A stretch of DNA of 14,107 bases from DATGQT01 sp033720695 (GTDB lineage: Bacteria; Bacteroidota; Rhodothermia; Rhodothermales; Rubricoccaceae): positions 1 through 14,107 of the forward strand of contig JAWWCA010000091.1 of NCBI GenBank assembly GCA_033720695.1, written 5' to 3'. The stretch's first letter is position 1; every line of letters starts with the position of its first letter. Of the stretch, positions 7,387-14,107 are shown piece after piece. The position numbers and the translations under genes were made by a program. The notes under the pieces are model-generated. The model ran no database searches, was not told the origin of the DNA, and worked only from the letters and a program-made list of their open reading frames with translations.

Positions 7387-9114
7387 TCACGCGATCGGGA
7401 GCACTTGGTGCTCGCGCGTGTCCAGGCTCAGGGTGGCGAGGAGGCGGAGGGGAAGGTCGAGGCCCTCGGTCGTGAGGACGGTGAGCGGCGAGACCACGCG
7501 CTCTTGCGGCGACCCGCCGGGGAAGAGGACGGCGGCGGCGCGCTGGAGCCGCGCCAGGATCACGGCCTCGTTGCGCTTCGCAGCGCGGACCGTCTTCGTC
7601 TCCAGGGCGTCGAGCGCCTTCCGCGCCTTCGCCTGCGCGGCCGCCACGGCCCGGTCCAGCGACGTGTCCACCCCGGTCGCCGCGGGCGTCAGGTCGCCGA
7701 GGAGTTGGTCGAGGGCGGCGGCGGCCGCGGCGAACCGCGCCCCGAGGTCGACCTCGGAGCGCTCGAGGGCGAGGCGTCGGTGGAGCGCGGCGAGCGTTTC
7801 CTCCTGCCCCTCCCCGGCGCGCGTGAGGTCGTCGAGGGCTAGGCCGTAGCGGTCGAGGATGCGGTCCACCTTCTCGGGCACGAGCGTGAGGCTCGCGCGC
7901 GGGTAGACGACCGGCATCGGCACACCGAACAGGTCGTAGACCGGCTTCAGCTGCGCGAAGTAGGCCACCTCCCCCGGCCCGCCGACGTAAGCGGCGGTGG
8001 GGAACAGCCGGTCCTGCATGAGCGGGCGAAGCACGACGCCGGGCGAGAACCGCTCGGGCGCCTCGTCCAGCAGCGCGAGGAGGTCGTCCGCGGAGAGACG
8101 CTCCCCGGTGCCGCGGAGCCGGAAGCCCCCGGCCTCGGGATCGAGCGGGAGGCGTTGCCCCTCGTGGAAGAGGAAGAGGTTGACGGGGCGCGAGGCCACC
8201 TGGGCGTGGAAGCCGTCGGCGCGGAGACGCCCGGACACGTCTTCGAGCACCGCGAGGGTGTCGGGCCAGCGCTCGACCTCCTGCCGGATGAGGGGAGTGA
8301 CGAGCCGCTTCAGCCGGGCGTCGTCGGCCGAGGCGAAGACGAGACCAACACCGGCCGTCAGGCGTCGGAGCGTTCGCGCGAAGGCGTCGCGCCAGCGGGT
8401 GCCAGGGGCCCAGTCGGCCCGGAGCCCCTCCAGCAGCGCGGCGGCCGCGGGCGTCGGCGGGAGAGCGGCCTCGACGGCATCGAGTGCCTCAACAACGGAC
8501 GGGCCGAGCGTTAGCCGGCCCACCGGGCCCCGGTTGGCGTCGGGCGGCACCCCGTCGACGTAGGCGGCGCGGACGGACGCGGAGCGGGCCGCCCCCGCGC
8601 CAGGCGAGGGGTCGAGCAGCGTCGTGGCGTGGACCTCGGCGAAGTCGTGGTCCTCGTCGGCGAGCCAGAAGACGGGCACCGCTGGGCGTCCCGTCTCGTC
8701 TTCGAACTGACGGGCGAGGCGGACGGCCGTGAGGGCTTTGTAGACCGTGTAGAGCGGCCCGCCGAAGAGCCCGAGCTGCTGCCCCGTGACGACGGCCACG
8801 CTCTCCGGGTCCCGCAGCCGCGCGATGCCGCCCCGGACGGCCTCGGCCTCCGGGCCCCACCACGCCGCGTTCTGGTCCAGGAGCGCGTCCGCGAGCCCCT
8901 CGCGATCGGCCGGGGCGCCGGCGGCACGGCGGGCGGCCTCGGCGCGGGCCTCCGGGCGCCAGGGGTCGTGGGCGACGTAGGCGAGTGCGCGGGGGTCGCC
9001 CTCGGCGTAGGCGGCAAAGAGGGCCGAGGCCCCGAGCCGGCGGTGGGGGATGCGGTCGGAGATGGAGAGGGGAGGCGGGCGGGGGGTGGGCGCCGTGCCG
9101 GCCGGATCCGCCAT
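7387..9114 (-). CDS. bshC: Bacillithiol biosynthesis cysteine-adding enzyme BshC
   Basis: The 575-residue protein carries the BshC signatures: VTGQQLGLFGGPLYTVYKALTAVRLA followed by PVFWLADEDHDFAEV in the Rossmann-like core, and GGPGEVAYFAQLKPVYDLFG with PVVYPRASLTLV in the second half. A C-terminal helical or coiled-coil part (AALHRRLALERSEVDLG and LDRAVAAAQAKARKAL) matches the family dimer segment. BshC joins cysteine to glucosaminyl-malate, the last step to the thiol bacillithiol. bshA and bshB are not in the window. It is slightly longer than the usual about 540 residues because of a Pro-rich N-terminus. It starts 23 bases after the bifunctional-nuclease stop and abuts the HD gene, so these three are likely co-transcribed. 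Confidence 0.95.
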   Translation of the reverse strand: MADPAGTAPTPRPPPLSISDRIPHRRLGASALFAAYAEGDPRALAYVAHDPWRPEARAEAARRAAGAPADREGLADALLDQNAAWWGPEAEAVRGGIARLRDPESVAVVTGQQLGLFGGPLYTVYKALTAVRLARQFEDETGRPAVPVFWLADEDHDFAEVHATTLLDPSPGAGAARSASVRAAYVDGVPPDANRGPVGRLTLGPSVVEALDAVEAALPPTPAAAALLEGLRADWAPGTRWRDAFARTLRRLTAGVGLVFASADDARLKRLVTPLIRQEVERWPDTLAVLEDVSGRLRADGFHAQVASRPVNLFLFHEGQRLPLDPEAGGFRLRGTGERLSADDLLALLDEAPERFSPGVVLRPLMQDRLFPTAAYVGGPGEVAYFAQLKPVYDLFGVPMPVVYPRASLTLVPEKVDRILDRYGLALDDLTRAGEGQEETLAALHRRLALERSEVDLGARFAAAAAALDQLLGDLTPAATGVDTSLDRAVAAAQAKARKALDALETKTVRAAKRNEAVILARLQRAAAVLFPGGSPQERVVSPLTVLTTEGLDLPLRLLATLSLDTREHQVLPIA

Positions 9115-9137
9115 CGTCTGCCCTCGGCCGCTGGTCC

Positions 9138-9719
9138 TCAGTTCTCCTGTCGCATCCGCGCGATCTCGTCGCGGAGGCGGGCGGCCGTCTCGTAGTCCTC
9201 CTCGTCGACGGCCTTCTGGAGCTTGGCCTCCATCTGCTCCAGGGGGGTCGAGCGCGTGGTGACCCGCGTCTCGGCGGCCTCCTCCGGCTCCATGAGGGCC
9301 CCGCCCTCGTCCTCGGCCGGGATGCCGGCCTCCTCCAGAACGGCCGCGACCACGTAGATGGGGGCGTCGGCGCGGACGGCGAGGGCGACGGCGTCGGAAG
9401 GGCGGGCGTCGAGGTGGCCCTCGGCGTCCTCGTGGACGTAGCGGATCTTGGCGAAGAACGTGCCCTCCCGGAGGTCGTCGATGACGATGTCGGTGACCTC
9501 GGCGTCGAGGGTGTCGAAGAGCTGCTTGAGGAGGTCGTGCGTCATGGGCCGCGGCGGCTGGATCTTCTCCAGTTCGAGGGCGATGGCCTGCGCCTCGAAG
9601 GGGCCGATGATGATGGGGAGCCGGCGGTTGCCGTCCACCTCCCCGAGGACGAGCGCGTAGGCTCCGCCGCTGGAGGGGCTCGTCGAGAGCCCGATGATGT
9701 CGACCTGGACGTAATCCAT
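9138..9719 (-). CDS. Bifunctional nuclease (BFN) domain protein with C-terminal UVR motif
   Basis: The 193-residue product starts MDYVQVDIIGLSTSP at ATG 9719. The BFN/DUF151 core covers about 1-130: YALVLGEVDGNRRLPIIIGPFEAQAIALELEKI, then RPMTHDLLKQLFDTLDAEVTDIVIDDLREGTFFAKI and HLDARPSDAVALAVRADAPIYV. The tail (about 160-193) is a UVR motif, EAKLQKAVDEEDYETAARLRDEI, a coiled coil known from UvrB/UvrC and ClpC partners. The combination is common in Bacteroidota. Plant and bacterial BFN proteins show DNase/RNase activity; the substrate here is unproven. Upstream in-frame residues (Pro/Arg-rich, to 9770) look non-coding, and a promoter-like TATCTTG lies inside that extension, supporting 9719. 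Confidence 0.93.
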   Translation of the reverse strand: MDYVQVDIIGLSTSPSSGGAYALVLGEVDGNRRLPIIIGPFEAQAIALELEKIQPPRPMTHDLLKQLFDTLDAEVTDIVIDDLREGTFFAKIRYVHEDAEGHLDARPSDAVALAVRADAPIYVVAAVLEEAGIPAEDEGGALMEPEEAAETRVTTRSTPLEQMEAKLQKAVDEEDYETAARLRDEIARMRQEN

Positions 9720-9767
9720 GTGGGGGCGTGAGGGGACGCGAGCGCGTGACGGTGGGCGAGGGACGCG

Positions 9768-9774
9768 CAAGATA
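9768..9774 (-). promoter_or_regulatory. TATCTTG promoter-like box upstream of the BFN gene
   Basis: On the minus strand TATCTTG lies 48 bases before ATG 9719 and 26 bases after the hisC stop, in an 80-base gap. It matches the TAnnTTG pattern and suggests that BFN-bshC-HD form a transcription unit separate from hisC. Confidence 0.45.
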
Positions 9775-9799
9775 AGCCCCGACGGGGGCGGCCGACGCC

Positions 9800-10924
9800 T
9801 CAGCCCGTGGGCACGCTGGCGTCCGCGAGCACGCGCTCTAACGCGACCTCGAAGGCCCGGTTCTCGGCCTCGGTGCCGACGGAGACGCGGCTCCAGCCGG
9901 GCGTCGCCTCGTCCCCCCGGAGGGCGGGGTAGCCCGAGACGTCGCGGATGCGGACGCCACGGACCGAGAGGCGCCGGATGAGGTCGGCCGGCGCCAGGGG
10001 CGTCCGCATCAGGAAGAAGTTGGCGGTCCCGGGCCGCACCTCCACGCCCTCCAGGGCCGCGGCCGCGCGCTCCATCTGCGCCCGCGCCCGGCGCAGCGCC
10101 GCCACGTGCTCCTCCACCCCCTCCGGGCGAGCCAAGACCGCCAGCGCGGCCTCCTCTGCGAGCCGGTCCACGAGGAAGGGCAGCCGCGCCTTCTCGATCT
10201 CCTGGATCACCTCAGGCGCGCCGAGGAGGACGCCGAGGCGGAGGCCCGCCAGACCCAGCGCCTTCGAGAACGTCCGCATGACGAGGACGTTGGGATGGCG
10301 CGGAAGCAGCTCGACAGCCGTCGGCCCCTCGACGAACTCGTGGTAGGCCTCGTCGATGAGGACGAAGCCCGGGGCCCCGGCGGCGAGGCGCGCGAGCCCC
10401 TCGAACGGGATCGCCTGCCCTGTCGGGTTGTTGGGCGTGGTGACGATCGTGAGCGCCGCCTCGCTCCGCTGCGCCGCGGCCAGGATGGCGTCGGGGTCGT
10501 GGGAGAGGTCCGGCTCGGGGTCCACGGGGACGACCGCGGCGCCGTGCATCCGGGCCACGCTCCCGAAGAGGGCGAACATCGGGTGGGGCAGAACGACGGG
10601 GACCCCTCGCCCGAGGAGACACAGGCCGAGGGTGTGCGTGAGCTCGTTCGAGCCGCGCCCGACGATCACGCTCTCCGTCGGGAGCCCCAGCCGCTCGGCG
10701 AGCGCCGCGATGAGGCGGTGCGGCCGGTCATCCGGGTACCGGTTCCACGCGGTCGCCGCGAAGCCCTCGGCGAGCGTCTGCTTGAGCGCCTCGGGCAGGT
10801 CGAACGGGAGCTCGTTCTGGTCGAGCTTGGCGCCGGCGTCGACGTCGGTCGGGACGCGGTAGGCGCGCTCGCCGCGGACTTCGGGGCGGATGAGGTGGAG
10901 GGGGGCGGGCGAGGCGTCGGGCAT
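9800..10924 (-). CDS. hisC: Histidinol-phosphate aminotransferase
   Basis: The 374-residue PLP enzyme of fold type I converts imidazole-acetol phosphate and glutamate to histidinol phosphate. Seen motifs: VGRGSNELTHTLG (89-100), TPNNPTG (163-169), VLIDEAYHEF with PLP-contacting Asp191 and Tyr194, and TFSKALGLAGLRLG with the Schiff-base Lys221. The LDQNELPFDLP opening (34-44) and the NRYPDD segment (61-66) are typical HisC substrate-site features. Length is normal. No other his genes are nearby. A TATATTC box lies 29 bases upstream. Related group II aminotransferases (for example aromatic or CobD-like) cannot be fully excluded, but the match to HisC is close. Confidence 0.92.
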   Translation of the reverse strand: MPDASPAPLHLIRPEVRGERAYRVPTDVDAGAKLDQNELPFDLPEALKQTLAEGFAATAWNRYPDDRPHRLIAALAERLGLPTESVIVGRGSNELTHTLGLCLLGRGVPVVLPHPMFALFGSVARMHGAAVVPVDPEPDLSHDPDAILAAAQRSEAALTIVTTPNNPTGQAIPFEGLARLAAGAPGFVLIDEAYHEFVEGPTAVELLPRHPNVLVMRTFSKALGLAGLRLGVLLGAPEVIQEIEKARLPFLVDRLAEEAALAVLARPEGVEEHVAALRRARAQMERAAAALEGVEVRPGTANFFLMRTPLAPADLIRRLSVRGVRIRDVSGYPALRGDEATPGWSRVSVGTEAENRAFEVALERVLADASVPTG

Positions 10925-10953
10925 GGCGCGCGGCGGGGGTCGAGGCGGCAGGA

Positions 10954-10960
10954 GAATATA
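10954..10960 (-). promoter_or_regulatory. TATATTC promoter-like box upstream of hisC
   Basis: On the minus strand TATATTC ends 29 bases before the hisC ATG, within the only AT-rich bases of a 73-base GC-rich gap. It is the TAnnTTG pattern with a final C, so it is weaker than the others. Confidence 0.35.
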
Positions 10961-10997
10961 TCCCCGCCCCCCGCTGCGTTCCCGAGGCCGCGCCGGC

Positions 10998-11288
10998 TCA
11001 GGCGCTCCCGTTCCGCAGCCGGGGCACGTCCGAGAAATCGTGCTCGGGCAGCCGCTCCTCGCGGATGTGGTCGATGGCCTCGTGGAGCGCCTCGACGAAC
11101 TTGCCGAAGTCCTCCTTGTAGAGGTACAGCTTGTGCTTCTCGTACTCGTCTTCGCCGACCCGCTTGCTCTCGGTGATCGTGAGGAAGAAATCGTGGCCGG
11201 AGCGCGTGGTCTTCACGTCGAAGAAGTAGGTGCGCTTGCCGGCCGGGACGCGCTTGGCGAAGACCTCGTCGTTGTAACCGTCGTTCAT
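10998..11288 (-). CDS. PUR-domain DNA/RNA-binding protein (DUF3276 family)
   Basis: The 96-residue protein reads EVFAKRVPAGKRTYFFDVKTTRSGHDFFLTITESKRV then HKLYLYKEDFGKFVEALHEAIDHIRE, the single PUR repeat characteristic of the Bacteroidota DUF3276 family, related to eukaryotic Pur-alpha. Family members bind single-stranded nucleic acid; a bacterial PUR protein has been shown to bind DNA/RNA. The start is placed at ATG 11288. GTG 11315 would add nine residues encoded across a run of nine G and overlap a hairpin, so it is less likely. It is transcribed in the same direction as hisC, 73 bases upstream of it. Confidence 0.92.
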   Translation of the reverse strand: MNDGYNDEVFAKRVPAGKRTYFFDVKTTRSGHDFFLTITESKRVGEDEYEKHKLYLYKEDFGKFVEALHEAIDHIREERLPEHDFSDVPRLRNGSA

Positions 11289-11310
11289 ATGGAGGGGGGG
11301 GGTGGATGTG

Positions 11311-11333
11311 CTCACCCTTCGTGCCAGGGTGAG
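11311..11333. promoter_or_regulatory. Hairpin in the leader of the DUF3276 gene
   Basis: CTCACCCT (11311-11318) pairs perfectly with AGGGTGAG (11326-11333) across a 7-base loop, 22 bases ahead of the ATG and next to a run of nine G (11294-11302). It has no T-tract. It could be a terminator for the protease transcript or a leader structure. Role inferred. Confidence 0.4.
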
Positions 11334-11489
11334 GGGGGAGGCGGGGCACAGGAGTTCGGGTGCCGGACTATGCAGCGCGCGCGGCGGAAAAACAACGTCC
11401 CTGCGTCGCCGGTCTCTGCCGTCCTCGCCCCGGGCGCGGCCTGTTCATGCGCCTCTCGGACCCCCGGCCCTTCCGAGCCGCGCGCGAGC

Positions 11490-13184
11490 TCAGGGAGCGG
11501 GCACCTCGGCGCGAGGGAGCGCCGCGAGGGCGGCGGGGCGGAGCACCTCGCGGCGGAGGTGGAGGCGGAGGGCGTCGGCCCAGCCGGGGTCGAGCCGGTC
11601 GAGGCGGACAGCCAGGGCCTCCGCCTCGTCGGTGCGCCCGCGGGCGAGGAGGCCGTACCCGAGGAGGTAGAGGGCCGGGGCGTACCCGGGATCGTGGTCG
11701 AGCACCTCGTGGATCGCTCCGGCGGCCTCCTCGTAGCGCAGGCGCCGCGTGTGGACGCGGGCCAGGGCGAGCGCGGCGAGGCGCGCGTAGGGGGCGGCTT
11801 CGTGGGTCTTCTCGAACGAGGCCTCAGCCGCGTCGAGGTCGCCACGCTCGTAGTGGAGGTGGCCCAGCGCGTACCGGGCGGGGAAGTAGTCGCTGGCGTC
11901 GGCGAGGGCGGCGCGGAAGGCCGCGAGGGCGCGGCCGTCGTGGCCGAGGGCCTGGTACACGGAGCCGGCGAGGAACTGGAGCGGGGCGTCGTCGGGGGCG
12001 CGGCGGGCGGCCTCGGTGAGGCGAGCGAGCGCGCCGTCGTCTCCGGGAGCGAAGGCGGGGTTGAGGAGGACGGTCGCGGCGTCGAGCGCGGTCGCGTTGG
12101 GGGCGGCGGCGGCCTCCGCGAGGACCCGTCGCAGCGAGCGGGGGCGGGGCTGGGCGAGGCGGGCGGCGAGGGCGTGGCGGGGGTCGGTGGCGAGGCAGAG
12201 GTCCTCGCGGAGCACGTCTCGCGTGCCGTCGGTGCTGCGCCCAGAGGCGACGACGCCGAGGACGCGGCCCCGGACGTCGAGGAGGGGGCCGCCGCTGTCC
12301 CCGGGGCGGACGGCGTTGGCGGAGACGCGGAGGTAATCGGCAGGGCCGAGTCGGACGCCGGGGTACCGGGCGCCGGCCGTCGGCCGCTGAACGCCTTGGG
12401 GCCAGCCAGCCGTGAAGGCCACCCCCTCCTCGGCGGCGCCGGCGAGGTCGGCGTCGTAGGCGAGCGCGAGTTCGAGCGGGCGGACGCCCGCGGCCTCGAC
12501 GGCGCGCGGGTCCACCCACAGCACAGCCACGTCGCGCTCGGGATCGACGGCCCAGGCCCGCGTCGTCGTGACGTGCCGGCCGCCGGGGAGCTGGAGGCGG
12601 ACGCGCTCGGCCCCGAGGACGACGTGGTACGCCGTCACGAGGGCGTCCTCCGCCATGAAGAAGCCCGAGCCGACACGCTGGACGCGCTGGGTCCCCACCC
12701 GGCCCTCAACCACGAGGGGCACCACGCTCCGCTGCGCGGCCTGCGCCTCGTACGGCCGATACGCATGCACGACCTGAGGCGCCGTGGCGAAGGCGGTGTC
12801 GGCCAGGGCGATCGTCACCGCGGGGATGGTGAGCGCCCCCACCCGCCGCGGCACGAGCGTGAACCGACGGCTGAGCTCGTAAACCTGAGTGCCGGCGCGG
12901 CGGCGCGCCACGAGGTCGCCAGCGGCGGCCACGTCAAACGCCTGCTCGGCCTCTGGCGGCAGGGCGAGATCGGAGAACGCCCCGACGAGCGCCTCGGCCG
13001 CCGCATCGCTCTGGGGCACGGCCAGCCCCTCCACCTCGAACGTGACCGCCTCCCCCACCGAGGCCACGCGGTGGTCCGGCGCCGCGAAGAGGAGGAGCCG
13101 GTACGCGTCCCCGTCCTGCGCCGCCACCGCACCGCCGAGGGGCGCGAGGATGACGAGGAGCAAGACGGTCCGGCAGACGCGCAT
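11490..13184 (-). CDS. Exported trypsin-like serine protease with BatD-like N-domain and TPR tail
   Basis: The 564-residue product starts with a signal peptide (1-23, ending AVAAQ). Residues about 40-145 look like a BatD/oxygen-tolerance-type beta domain: SVGEAVTFEVEG, then VYELSRRFTLVPRRVGALTIPAVTIALADTAFAT. A trypsin-like (S1C/DegP-type) domain covers about 150-320 with an intact triad: His187 (TAYHVV), Asp218 (PERDVAVL) and Ser297 (RPGDSGGPL). No PDZ domain follows; instead residues about 385-545 form TPR-like repeats (LQFLAGSVYQALGHDGRALAAFRAAL, YALGHLHYERGDLDAAEASFEKT, ALYLLGYGLLARGRTDEAEAL). I infer a periplasmic protease or scaffold. It follows the PNP stop by 28 bases, likely one transcript. 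Each domain call is by motif; the BatD part is the least certain. Confidence 0.88.
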   Translation of the reverse strand: MRVCRTVLLLVILAPLGGAVAAQDGDAYRLLLFAAPDHRVASVGEAVTFEVEGLAVPQSDAAAEALVGAFSDLALPPEAEQAFDVAAAGDLVARRRAGTQVYELSRRFTLVPRRVGALTIPAVTIALADTAFATAPQVVHAYRPYEAQAAQRSVVPLVVEGRVGTQRVQRVGSGFFMAEDALVTAYHVVLGAERVRLQLPGGRHVTTTRAWAVDPERDVAVLWVDPRAVEAAGVRPLELALAYDADLAGAAEEGVAFTAGWPQGVQRPTAGARYPGVRLGPADYLRVSANAVRPGDSGGPLLDVRGRVLGVVASGRSTDGTRDVLREDLCLATDPRHALAARLAQPRPRSLRRVLAEAAAAPNATALDAATVLLNPAFAPGDDGALARLTEAARRAPDDAPLQFLAGSVYQALGHDGRALAAFRAALADASDYFPARYALGHLHYERGDLDAAEASFEKTHEAAPYARLAALALARVHTRRLRYEEAAGAIHEVLDHDPGYAPALYLLGYGLLARGRTDEAEALAVRLDRLDPGWADALRLHLRREVLRPAALAALPRAEVPAP

Positions 13185-13212
13185 GGCTTCGGAGAGCGTC
13201 CGCGCCGCCGGT

Positions 13213-14040
13213 TCAGTCGGGAGGCGTCGCGGCGATGAGGTCTCGGACCCAGACCGTCAGGTCGGTCCGGACCCGCTGGCCGACTTCGAGCACCTCCTCG
13301 TGGTTGAGCGGGGTGCCCTGGAGGCCGGCCGCTAGGTTGGTGATCGTCGAGAGGCCGAGCACCTTCATCCCGAGGGCGGCCGCCTGGATCGCCTCGGGGA
13401 CGGTGCTCATGCCGACCGCGTCGCCTCCGATCGTCCGAAAGAACCGAATCTCAGCCGGCGTCTCGTAGGACGGGCCCGCGGTCCAGACATAGACCCCGCG
13501 GCGCAATGTTAAGTTTCTGTTACGCGCGATCTGCTCCGCCAGGTCCATCCAGGCGGGGTCATACGGAGCGGACAGGTCCGGGAAGCGGGCCTCCCCCTCG
13601 CCCACCGGCCCGGCCAACACGCTCGCCCCGGCGAGTGCGATGTGGTCCGTGATCAGCATGAGCGTGCCGGGTGGCCAATCGGGGTTGAGGCTGCCAGCGG
13701 CGTTCGTGAGGAGGAGGCGCCGGGCGCCGAGGGCGTGGGCGAGTCGGACGGGGAAGCCGAGCGCGCGGGGCGGGTGCCCCTCGTAGAGGTGGGCCCGCCC
13801 CTGCACGACGAGCACCTCCCGCCCCTCGATCCGCCCGAACACGAGCCGACCAGCATGCCCCTCGACCGTCGAACGGGGATACCCGGGGATCGTCTCGGTA
13901 GAGACCACGACGGGGTCCTCAGCGGCGTCGGCGAGGCCGCCGAGACCGGAGCCGAGGACGAGGGCGAGGTCCGGGACGGCGTCGGTATGGTTGCGGACGG
14001 CGGCGACGGCAGCGGCGAGATCGGCGGCGAGATCGGGCAT
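13213..14040 (-). CDS. punA: Purine nucleoside phosphorylase (trimeric, 6-oxopurine type)
   Basis: The 275-residue enzyme cleaves inosine and guanosine with phosphate in purine salvage. The phosphate site LVLGSGLGGL (27-36, Ser31), VQGRAHLYEGHP (79-90, His84), TNAAGSLNP (112-120), TAGPSYETPAEIRFFRTIGGDAVGMSTVPE (187-216, base-site Glu193) and STITNLAAG (231-239, Asn235) are all present. The Glu193-Asn235 spacing of 42 equals human PNP Glu201-Asn243, which marks 6-oxopurine specificity. Size is normal. ATG 14040 overlaps a preceding TGA as TGATG, so it is probably translationally coupled to the gene beyond the right edge. One AT-rich codon cluster (13505-13522) stands out. Confidence 0.95.
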   Translation of the reverse strand: MPDLAADLAAAVAAVRNHTDAVPDLALVLGSGLGGLADAAEDPVVVSTETIPGYPRSTVEGHAGRLVFGRIEGREVLVVQGRAHLYEGHPPRALGFPVRLAHALGARRLLLTNAAGSLNPDWPPGTLMLITDHIALAGASVLAGPVGEGEARFPDLSAPYDPAWMDLAEQIARNRNLTLRRGVYVWTAGPSYETPAEIRFFRTIGGDAVGMSTVPEAIQAAALGMKVLGLSTITNLAAGLQGTPLNHEEVLEVGQRVRTDLTVWVRDLIAATPPD

Positions 14041-14107
14041 CAGGAGGGGGTGGTGAGGGTCATCCCGCGACCATCGGACGCGGGGGCGGACGGTGCGGGG
14101 TCGGTCA
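14040..14107 (-). CDS. 3' tip of an unidentified gene
   Basis: On the minus strand a frame enters from the right edge and stays open to TGA 14042-14040, ending MTLTTPS. The stop overlaps the PNP start as TGATG, a common coupled-gene junction, and third positions are mostly G/C. About 21 residues are too few to identify the product. It may be non-coding leader instead. Confidence 0.4.
   Translation of the reverse strand, partial: TDPAPSAPASDGRGMTLTTPS

Noticed and set aside
10890..13238. Long plus-strand open frame of 782 codons opposite hisC, DUF3276 and the protease
   Set aside because: It is a Gly/Glu/Arg-rich shadow typical of high-GC DNA, runs antisense to three recognisable genes and shows no domain.

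Overview
The window is high-GC (by eye near 70%), densely coded bacterial chromosome. It most resembles the Rhodothermota/Bacteroidota: there is a type IX secretion (T9SS) style C-terminal sorting motif, a PUR/DUF3276 nucleic-acid-binding protein, a BshC bacillithiol ligase, a bifunctional-nuclease protein with a UVR tail, few Shine-Dalgarno sites, and a recurrent TAnnTTG box just upstream of genes that resembles the Bacteroidota -7 element. A Rubricoccaceae-like or Rhodothermales-like origin is my inference; no marker here fixes the genus. I see no phage, IS element, CRISPR array, tRNA or rRNA, and no intergenic stretch longer than about 300 bases.

Layout. (1) Bases 1-1363, minus strand: the 5' part of a secreted PA-domain protein with a T9SS-type tail that runs off the left edge, then a YceI-family gene with a palindromic candidate operator upstream. 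A strong hairpin lies between them. (2) Bases 1554-6686, plus strand: the SRP RNA gene (ffs) with its terminator, a geranylgeranyl-reductase-family flavoprotein, a small outer-membrane-barrel-like protein, yajC, ribBA, a 72-residue C2CH zinc-ribbon-like protein, a lipoprotein and a BLUF blue-light photoreceptor. (3) Bases 6683-14107, minus strand: transcription runs leftwards through the 3' tip of an unknown gene, purine nucleoside phosphorylase, a BatD-like/trypsin/TPR protease, the DUF3276 protein, hisC, the bifunctional nuclease, bshC and a Mesh1-like (p)ppGpp-hydrolase-type HD protein. Blocks 2 and 3 converge with overlapping stop codons at 6683-6686.

How the genes fit together: most are housekeeping or semi-conserved (protein targeting and export: ffs, yajC; riboflavin: ribBA; histidine: hisC; purine salvage: PNP; thiol redox: bshC). 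RibBA makes the flavin precursor that the downstream BLUF sensor and the upstream FAD-dependent reductase need. The co-location is suggestive but may be chance.

The observations most worth a second look are the BLUF protein with a loop insertion, the stand-alone alarmone-hydrolase-like gene overlapping or abutting bshC, the BatD-like/protease/TPR fusion, the secreted PA-domain gene at the left edge, and the repeated TAnnTTG promoter-like box. I do not see a clear new multi-gene system; the window is mainly ordinary core genome.
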